Source: an uncultured Angelakisella sp.
GTDB lineage: Bacteria > Bacillota > Clostridia > Oscillospirales > Ruminococcaceae
Assembly (NCBI GenBank): GCA_910585535.1
Contig: CAJUFK010000121.1
Coordinates: 1 to 10,084, forward strand
Reading direction: 5' to 3'
Length of the DNA stretch: 10,084 bases
The position numbers were made by a program, and so were the translations under genes. This document shows, one piece after another, positions 5,718 to 10,084 of the stretch. How positions within the stretch are numbered: the first letter of the stretch is position 1; every line of letters starts with the position of its first letter. Under the pieces are notes generated by a model. It was given only the letters and a program-made list of their open reading frames with translations. It was not told the DNA's origin and made no database searches.

Positions 5718-7505
5718 ATGTTCCGTTCCCATGTCCTGGTCTGCGGCGGCACCGGCTGCACCTCTTCCGGCAGCGCCCGGATCATCACAGCCTTTGAAAA
5801 GGAACTTGTCACCGCCGGACTGGAAAAAGAGATCAAGATTATCAAAACCGGCTGCTTCGGCCTCTGCGCTTTGGGCCCCATCGTGGTGGTTTACCCCGAA
5901 GGCGCTTTTTACTCCCAGGTAAAGCCGGAGGACGTTCCGGAGATCGTGGAGGAGCATCTCCTTAAGGGCCGTATCGTCAAGCGGCTCCTCTACTCCGAAA
6001 CGGTCCAGGAGGACACCGTCAAGAGCCTGGGGGAGACCCAGTTCTACAAAAAGCAGATGCGGGTCGCCCTGAAAAACTGCGGCGTCATCGACCCGGAGAA
6101 CATCAACGAATACATCGCCTACGACGGCTACATGGCCCTGGGCAAGGCCCTGACCGAGATGACCCCCGAGCAGGTGGTCCAGTGCATCCTGGATTCCGGC
6201 CTGCGGGGCCGCGGCGGCGGCGGCTTCCCCACCGGCCGGAAGTGGGCCTTTGCGGCGGCCCAGCCCAAGGGCGTAAAATACGTCTGCTGCAACGCTGACG
6301 AAGGGGACCCCGGCGCCTTTATGGACCGCTCCGTCCTGGAGGGCGACCCCCATGTTGTCCTGGAGGCCATGGCCATTGCCGGCTATGCCATTGGGGCCCA
6401 GCAGGGTTACATCTACGTCCGGGCCGAGTACCCCATCGCCGTCAAGCGGCTCCAGGTAGCCATCGGCCAGGCCCGGGAGCTGGGCCTGCTGGGCAAGAAC
6501 ATCCTGGGCACCGGCTTCGACTTTGATATTGACATCCGTCTGGGCGCCGGGGCCTTTGTCTGCGGCGAAGAAACCGCCCTGATGACCTCCATCGAGGGCC
6601 GCCGTGGCGAGCCCCGCCCCCGTCCCCCCTTCCCGGCTGTGAAGGGCCTCTTTGGCAAACCCACCATCCTCAACAACGTGGAGACCTACGCCAACGTTCC
6701 TCAGATCATCCTCAAGGGGGCGGAGTGGTTCTCCTCCATCGGCACCGAAAAGTCCAAGGGCACCAAGGTCTTTGCCCTGGGGGGCAAGATCCACAACACC
6801 GGCCTGGTGGAGGTCCCCATGGGCACCACCCTCCGGGAGATTGTGGAGGAGATCGGCGGCGGCATCCCCAATGGGAAGAAGTTCAAGGCCGCCCAGACCG
6901 GCGGCCCCTCCGGCGGCTGCATCCCCGCCCAGTACCTGGACATCCCGGTGGATTACGACAACCTCATCGAGATCGGCTCCATGATGGGCTCCGGCGGCCT
7001 TATCGTCATGGACGAGGACACCTGTATGGTGGACATTGCCAAGTTCTTCCTGGAGTTCACCGTGGATGAAAGCTGCGGCAAATGCACCCCCTGCCGCATC
7101 GGCACCAAGCGCCTTTACGAGCTGCTGGACAAGATCACCAAGGGCAAGGCTACCATGGAGGATCTGGACAAACTGGAGACCCTCTGCTACCACATCAAGG
7201 AAAACGCCCTCTGCGGCCTGGGACAGACGGCCCCCAACCCGGTGCTTTCCACCCTGAAATACTTCCGGGACGAGTACATCGCCCACATCCAAGAAAAGCG
7301 CTGCCCCGCCGGGGTCTGCAAGAGCCTCCTGACAATCCAAATCCTTCCCGACAAGTGCAAGGGCTGCACCCTCTGCGCCCGGAACTGCCCCACCGGGGCC
7401 ATCACCGGCAAGGTGAAGGAAGCCCACGTCATCGACCCCGAAAAGTGCGTCAAGTGCGGCGTCTGCATCGAGAAGTGCCGCTTCGGGGCCATCGTGAAGA
7501 AGTAA
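5718..7505 (+). CDS. hydB: NADH-dependent [FeFe] hydrogenase subunit HydB (NuoF-like flavoprotein)
   Basis: The NAD(H)- and FMN-binding subunit where electron bifurcation is thought to occur. Domains in order: thioredoxin-like [2Fe-2S] (Cys9, Cys14, Cys46, Cys50; residues 1-90); NuoF/51-kDa core with the Gly-rich nucleotide site RGRGGGGFPTGRKW (163-176), NADEGDPGAF (192-201) and SIEGRRGEPRPRPP (291-304); a SLBB-like segment (about 345-395); a [4Fe-4S] domain SCGKCTPCR with distal Cys499 (Cys453, 456, 459, 499); and a C-terminal pair of ferredoxin [4Fe-4S] motifs (Cys547/550/553/557 and Cys577/580/583/587). The extra CPAGVC (529-534) may hold a metal. The 595-residue length is usual for HydB and longer than NuoF because of the added end domains. 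AGAAGGGAGG stands 7 nt before the ATG, and hydA follows after 15 nt. It belongs with HydA and HydC in one cytoplasmic complex. Confidence 0.95.
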   Translation: MFRSHVLVCGGTGCTSSGSARIITAFEKELVTAGLEKEIKIIKTGCFGLCALGPIVVVYPEGAFYSQVKPEDVPEIVEEHLLKGRIVKRLLYSETVQEDTVKSLGETQFYKKQMRVALKNCGVIDPENINEYIAYDGYMALGKALTEMTPEQVVQCILDSGLRGRGGGGFPTGRKWAFAAAQPKGVKYVCCNADEGDPGAFMDRSVLEGDPHVVLEAMAIAGYAIGAQQGYIYVRAEYPIAVKRLQVAIGQARELGLLGKNILGTGFDFDIDIRLGAGAFVCGEETALMTSIEGRRGEPRPRPPFPAVKGLFGKPTILNNVETYANVPQIILKGAEWFSSIGTEKSKGTKVFALGGKIHNTGLVEVPMGTTLREIVEEIGGGIPNGKKFKAAQTGGPSGGCIPAQYLDIPVDYDNLIEIGSMMGSGGLIVMDEDTCMVDIAKFFLEFTVDESCGKCTPCRIGTKRLYELLDKITKGKATMEDLDKLETLCYHIKENALCGLGQTAPNPVLSTLKYFRDEYIAHIQEKRCPAGVCKSLLTIQILPDKCKGCTLCARNCPTGAITGKVKEAHVIDPEKCVKCGVCIEKCRFGAIVKK

Positions 7506-7520
7506 GGAGGAGACGGTGAA

Positions 7521-9314
7521 ATGAAAATGGTAAACCTGACAATTAACGGTCTCCCGGTGACGGTGCCCGAGGGCACCACCATCCTGGAGGCGGCCCGGAA
7601 GCTGGCCATCGACATTCCCACCCTCTGCTTCCTCAAGGAGATCAACGAGATCGGCGCCTGCCGCATCTGCGTTGTGGAGGTCAAGGGGATGAAGAACCTG
7701 GTGGCCTCCTGCGTCTACCCTGTGGCCGAGGGGATGGAGGTGCTGACTAACTCCAAGCGGGTCTTTGCCTCCCGGAAGATCGACCTGGAGCTGATCCTTT
7801 CCACCCACAAGAAGAAGTGCCTTTCCTGCGTCCGCAGCGGCAACTGCGAACTTCAGAAGCTCTGCAAGGACTTCCGGGTCTACGACGAGGACGTCTACGC
7901 TGGGGAAAACCCCAAGCACGAGTTTGACGACACCGCCAAGCATATGTACCGGGACAACGACAAGTGCGTTCTCTGCCGCCGGTGCGTAGCGGCCTGCCAG
8001 AAGTGGCAGTCGGTGGGGGTCATCGGCCCCAACGACCGGGGCTTTGCCACCCATATCGGCTGCGCCTTTGAGCAGAGCCTGGCCGATGTGGCCTGTGTTT
8101 CCTGCGGACAGTGCATCGTGGTCTGCCCCACCGGTGCCATTGCCGAAAAGGACAACACCCGGGATGTTTGGCGCGCCCTCTCCGACCCCCGGAAGCACGT
8201 GGTGGTCCAGACGGCGCCCTCCATCCGGGTGACCCTGGGAGAGGCCTTTGATATGCCCATTGGCACCAACGTCAAGGGCAAGATGGTCTCCGCCCTGCGC
8301 CGCCTGGGCTTCGACGGCGTCTTTGACACCGACCTGGCCGCCGACATGACCATTGTGGAGGAGGCCAACGAGCTGGTGGAGCGGATCAAGAAGGGCGGGA
8401 CCCTGCCCATGATTACCTCCTGCTCCCCCGGCTGGGTGAACTACTGCGAACACTACTACCCCGAATTTGTAGAGAACCTTTCCACCTGCAAATCCCCCCA
8501 GCAGATGTTTGGCGCCCTGACCAAGACCTGGTACGCCAAGCGGATGGGGCTGGACCCCAAGGACATCTTTGTGGTAGGCATCATGCCCTGCACCGCCAAG
8601 AAGTTCGAGGTGGCCCGGGAGGACGAAGCGGCGGCGGGTGTCCCCGACGTAGACGTGGCCCTCACCACCCGGGAGCTGGCCCGGATGATCGACCGGGCGG
8701 GCATCAACTTTGCCGAACTCCCCGACGAGGAGTTTGACGATCCCATGGGGGTCTCCACCGGTGCGGCGGTCATCTTTGGGGCCACCGGCGGCGTTATGGA
8801 GGCGGCCCTGCGGACTGCGGCGGAGTGGATTACCGGCAGCGACGCGGCCCCTGTAGACTTCGTGGAGGTCCGGGGCGTGGAGGGGGTCAAGGAGGCCGTC
8901 TACCAGGTAGGGGATCTGACCCTCAACGTAGCGGTAGCTTCCGGTCTTGCCAACGCCAAGAAGCTTTTGGACAGCATCAAAAGCGGGGAAAAGACCTACC
9001 ACTTCATTGAGATTATGGGGTGCCCTGGGGGCTGTGTCAACGGCGGCGGACAGCCGGTTCAGCCGGCCCGGATCCGCAACTGGGTGGATCTCAAGTCCCT
9101 GCGTGCGGCGGCACTTTACGAGGAGGACAAGAACCTTCCCATTCGCAAGTCCCACGACAACCCGGTCCTACAGCAGATTTACAAGGAGTTCCTCAAGACA
9201 CCGGGAAGTCATGTAGCCCACCAGGTACTACACACCTCCTACCGCAAACTAGACCGCTTCCACAGCGGCGGTCCAGCGCCCGCTGGCAGACCCTCCCCGG
9301 CGCTCCGCGCCTAA
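7521..9314 (+). CDS. hydA: [FeFe] hydrogenase catalytic subunit HydA
   Basis: Catalytic subunit that makes or consumes H2. N-terminal plant-type [2Fe-2S] domain (Cys36, 47, 50, 64); His-Cys3 [4Fe-4S] motif (His96, Cys100, 103, 109); two ferredoxin [4Fe-4S] motifs (Cys149/152/155/159 and 192/195/198/202); then the H-cluster domain with L1 TSCSPGW (Cys301), L2 MPCTAKKFE (Cys357) and L3 EIMGCPGGCVNGGGQP (Cys501, Cys505), and the small-subunit-like C-terminus (about 530-575, ending HVAHQVLHTSY). L1 has Ser302 where prototypical enzymes have the proton-relay Cys. AAGGAGG (7504-7510) overlaps the hydB stop and lies 10 nt before the ATG. The last 23 residues are Pro/Arg/Gly-rich, unlike the family, and the final seven codons with the stop fall inside a direct repeat, so the 3' end may have been altered by repeat DNA. 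Maturases needed for the cluster are not in the window. Confidence 0.96.
   Translation: MKMVNLTINGLPVTVPEGTTILEAARKLAIDIPTLCFLKEINEIGACRICVVEVKGMKNLVASCVYPVAEGMEVLTNSKRVFASRKIDLELILSTHKKKCLSCVRSGNCELQKLCKDFRVYDEDVYAGENPKHEFDDTAKHMYRDNDKCVLCRRCVAACQKWQSVGVIGPNDRGFATHIGCAFEQSLADVACVSCGQCIVVCPTGAIAEKDNTRDVWRALSDPRKHVVVQTAPSIRVTLGEAFDMPIGTNVKGKMVSALRRLGFDGVFDTDLAADMTIVEEANELVERIKKGGTLPMITSCSPGWVNYCEHYYPEFVENLSTCKSPQQMFGALTKTWYAKRMGLDPKDIFVVGIMPCTAKKFEVAREDEAAAGVPDVDVALTTRELARMIDRAGINFAELPDEEFDDPMGVSTGAAVIFGATGGVMEAALRTAAEWITGSDAAPVDFVEVRGVEGVKEAVYQVGDLTLNVAVASGLANAKKLLDSIKSGEKTYHFIEIMGCPGGCVNGGGQPVQPARIRNWVDLKSLRAAALYEEDKNLPIRKSHDNPVLQQIYKEFLKTPGSHVAHQVLHTSYRKLDRFHSGGPAPAGRPSPALRA
9273..9286. repeat. 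Short palindrome at the 3' end of hydA
   Basis: CCAGCG-CC-CGCTGG is a perfect 6-bp inverted repeat immediately before direct repeat A and still inside the hydA frame. Just upstream, CCGC-ttccaca-GCGG forms another small stem. Together they make the last 60 bases of hydA look like intergenic repeat DNA rather than conserved coding sequence. Confidence 0.5.
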
Positions 9315-9350
9315 CGGTTGTGCCGGGACTTAGGTTGTGCCTGGAGTCGG
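9290..9350 (+). repeat. Direct repeat copy A (overlaps the hydA stop)
   Basis: A 61-bp unit beginning ACCCTCCCC and ending TGCCTGGAGTCGG, matched without gaps by copy B 123 bp downstream with 54 of 61 identical positions. It contains the stem GGCGC-TCC-GCGCC (9299-9311), and its TAACGG supplies the hydA stop codon. Weaker similarity to copy B continues about 25 bp further. Confidence 0.85.
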
Positions 9351-9412
9351 AGGCAGTAGAGGGCGAAAAGGAGTAACACCCCTTGCCAGGGCGGGTTAGC
9401 ACCTACAGGCGT

Positions 9413-9473
9413 ACCCTCCCCGCCGCTCCGCGGCTAACGGTTGTGCGAAGGCGTAGGTTGTGCCTGGAGTCGG
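9413..9473 (+). repeat. Direct repeat copy B
   Basis: Second copy of the 61-bp unit. Its stem is GCCGC-TCC-GCGGC (9422-9434): relative to copy A the G-C pair is flipped to C-G through paired changes at 9423 and 9433. Five more differences cluster at 9447-9453, and the flanking ends are unchanged. Its last bases form the left arm of the 9461-9566 stem. Confidence 0.85.
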
Positions 9474-9566
9474 AAGCTGCAATAGGCGGAAGGTGGAAAT
9501 TGCCCCTCTCCAAGTTTCGGAAGTCGATTTTGCGCTTCGGACAAAGCGCCGTTTAGACTCCAGGCA
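9461..9566 (+). other. Candidate multi-stem structured RNA or repeat element
   Basis: TGCCTGGAGTC (9461-9471) is perfectly complementary to GACTCCAGGCA (9556-9566), enclosing two further stems: GCAAT/ATTGC (9479-9483 with 9499-9503) and GCGCTT/AAGCGC (9532-9537 with 9544-9549, six-base loop). Pairing outside the main stem may continue with GGTTGTG against CACAA and ACC. It lies downstream of hydA and upstream of a terminator, so it would be transcribed as the operon's 3' tail unless it has its own promoter. No known RNA family was recognised. Confidence 0.5.
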
Positions 9567-9604
9567 GGATCCACAAGAACCACTGCGTAACAAAGGGTGT
9601 GGTC

Positions 9605-9667
9605 GCCCTTTACAAAGGGCGGTGGAGACCAGAGGCAAAGCCTCTGGTTGCTCCCCGTAGGGGGCAA
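9605..9667. repeat. Three consecutive short hairpins (REP-like cluster)
   Basis: Back-to-back inverted repeats: GCCCTT-taca-AAGGGC (9605-9620), ACCAGAGGC-aaa-GCCTCTGGT (9628-9648, nine perfect pairs) and TTGCtCCCC-gta-GGGGGCAA (9648-9667, one bulged T). None is followed by a long T-run, so they are not simple terminators. Dense intergenic hairpins of this kind resemble repetitive extragenic palindromes and can shield mRNA 3' ends. Confidence 0.6.
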
Positions 9668-9712
9668 AATACCTTGAAACGAGCCTAACAAAAAAGGCTG
9701 CGTAAAAAGCAG

Positions 9713-9758
9713 AGAAGCTAAGAAAGGATGGCTTTACATCCTTTCTTAGCTTCTTTTT
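9713..9758 (+). terminator. Strong Rho-independent terminator
   Basis: An 18-bp perfect stem (9713-9730 with 9737-9754, reading AGAAGCTAAGAAAGGATG and its complement) closes a six-base GCTTTA loop and is followed by TTTT and CT. It is the first convincing terminator downstream of hydA, about 400 bases past the stop, and so probably ends the hyd transcript. An A-rich run with small stems (GCCT...AGGC, CTGC...GCAG, 9683-9712) precedes it. The stem is poor in G/C compared with the surroundings. Confidence 0.85.
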
Positions 9759-9817
9759 CTCGAAGTGACAAGTGCGGCCGGAACAGACTTTGCCTAGGAC
9801 GGCTTGCTTTACTCGAT

Positions 9818-9851
9818 GGACAAAATTTGTCGATTTATACAAGTTTTGTCC
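9818..9851. promoter_or_regulatory. Long dyad of unknown role
   Basis: GGACAAAATTTGT (9818-9830) pairs with ACAAGTTTTGTCC (9839-9851) over 13 positions with one G-T wobble, around an eight-base AT-rich loop. The left half is itself a palindrome, GACAAA-A-TTTGTC (9819-9831), so it could be two nested operator sites. No gene with a ribosome site starts nearby on either strand, so there is no clear target. Confidence 0.45.
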
Positions 9852-10055
9852 AAAACAGGCCCCTAGGGGGACGCTTTTTGAACGGACGGGCCTGGGTTTG
9901 GCCTTGTATAGGGGCAGCCGCTAGGTTCTGCTTCTGATTGAAAACGTACTGCCATTTTGTAGGTAGTGGCCCTTTGGGCGTCCCATCTCCGGGTTTCCAT
10001 CCTGGGGGTTGGTTGTTGTTGATGGCTCCATGCCGTTTCGCCTACCCGGCGGGGG
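9852..10055. other. Non-coding stretch with no recognised gene
   Basis: No open frame with a ribosome site and no recognisable RNA gene. A 10-bp palindrome, CCCCTAGGGG, is at 9860-9869. Base composition is more T- and G-rich than in the genes. It may be part of the same intergenic repeat material as the preceding 500 bases. Confidence 0.4.
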
Positions 10056-10084
10056 GTTCCTTTCTGTTGTCGACAGAAAGGAAC
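10056..10084. repeat. Perfect inverted repeat at the window edge
   Basis: GTTCCTTTCTGT (10056-10067) and ACAGAAAGGAAC (10073-10084) are a perfect 12-bp inverted repeat with a five-base TGTCG spacer. It is cut by the window end, so neither its full extent nor a following T-run can be judged. It may be a terminator hairpin or a terminal repeat of a larger element. Confidence 0.7.

Noticed and set aside
5331..9155. 1274-residue open frame on the minus strand opposite hydD-hydB-hydA
   Set aside because: The sense strand encodes complete, motif-rich proteins. The antisense frame stays open because third positions are G/C-rich; its translation is low-complexity (Gly, Leu, His, Val, Asp) with no domain and no ribosome site.
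9290..9473. CRISPR array
   Set aside because: Only two copies, 61 bp each and 11% diverged, with no third repeat and no cas gene.
9396..9842. 148-residue minus-strand frame across the repeats and terminator
   Set aside because: It spans repeat copy B, several hairpins and an 18-bp terminator stem, has no ribosome site, and its sequence is explained by translated palindromic DNA. Such frames are often mis-annotated as hypothetical proteins.

Overview
The window reads as chromosomal DNA of an anaerobic, GC-rich Bacillota, most like the gut Oscillospiraceae group (Oscillibacter/Flavonifractor relatives). That placement is an inference from three things: strong Shine-Dalgarno sites (AAGGAGG/GGGAGG), heavy G/C use at third codon positions, and a clostridial-type multimeric [FeFe] hydrogenase operon. 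No rRNA, tRNA, CRISPR array, transposase or integrase gene was seen.

Layout. (1) 1-1727, plus strand: the 3' end of an ABC permease gene followed 2 nt later by its ATPase; together they look like the end of a ferric-iron or other small-ligand importer operon of the Fbp/Afu/Pot type. It closes at a hairpin (1751-1790) that looks able to terminate from both sides. (2) 3681-1828, minus strand: a two-gene cassette of a MarR-family regulator and a MATE drug/sodium antiporter. Its upstream region is unusually legible: a consensus TTGACA-N17-TATAAT promoter carries one 14-bp dyad in its spacer and a second copy 31 bp downstream, and a 164-bp imperfect palindrome fills most of the leader. (3) 4061-9314, plus strand: a divergent promoter and a GC-rich leader precede five tightly packed genes, hydC (NuoE-like), a GHKL-type ATPase, hydD (thioredoxin-like 2Fe-2S protein), hydB (NuoF-like flavoprotein) and hydA (catalytic [FeFe] hydrogenase). 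(4) 9315-10084: about 770 bp with no credible gene, packed with direct repeats, hairpins, one strong terminator and a perfect inverted repeat at the window edge.

How the genes fit together. HydABC with the accessory HydD is the architecture of NAD(P)H- and ferredoxin-linked, electron-bifurcating hydrogenases. NADH would be oxidised at the FMN site of HydB, and electrons would pass through a chain of iron-sulfur clusters to the H-cluster of HydA, disposing of fermentation electrons as H2 (or running in reverse). The soluble GHKL ATPase has no obvious catalytic place in this chain and is the least explained member of the operon. The maturation genes hydE, hydF and hydG are not in the window.

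Most worth a second look: the regulator/MATE control region, the palindromic leader element, the GHKL ATPase inside the hydrogenase operon, and the repeat pair at the 3' end of hydA, where a stem is preserved by a compensating base-pair change.
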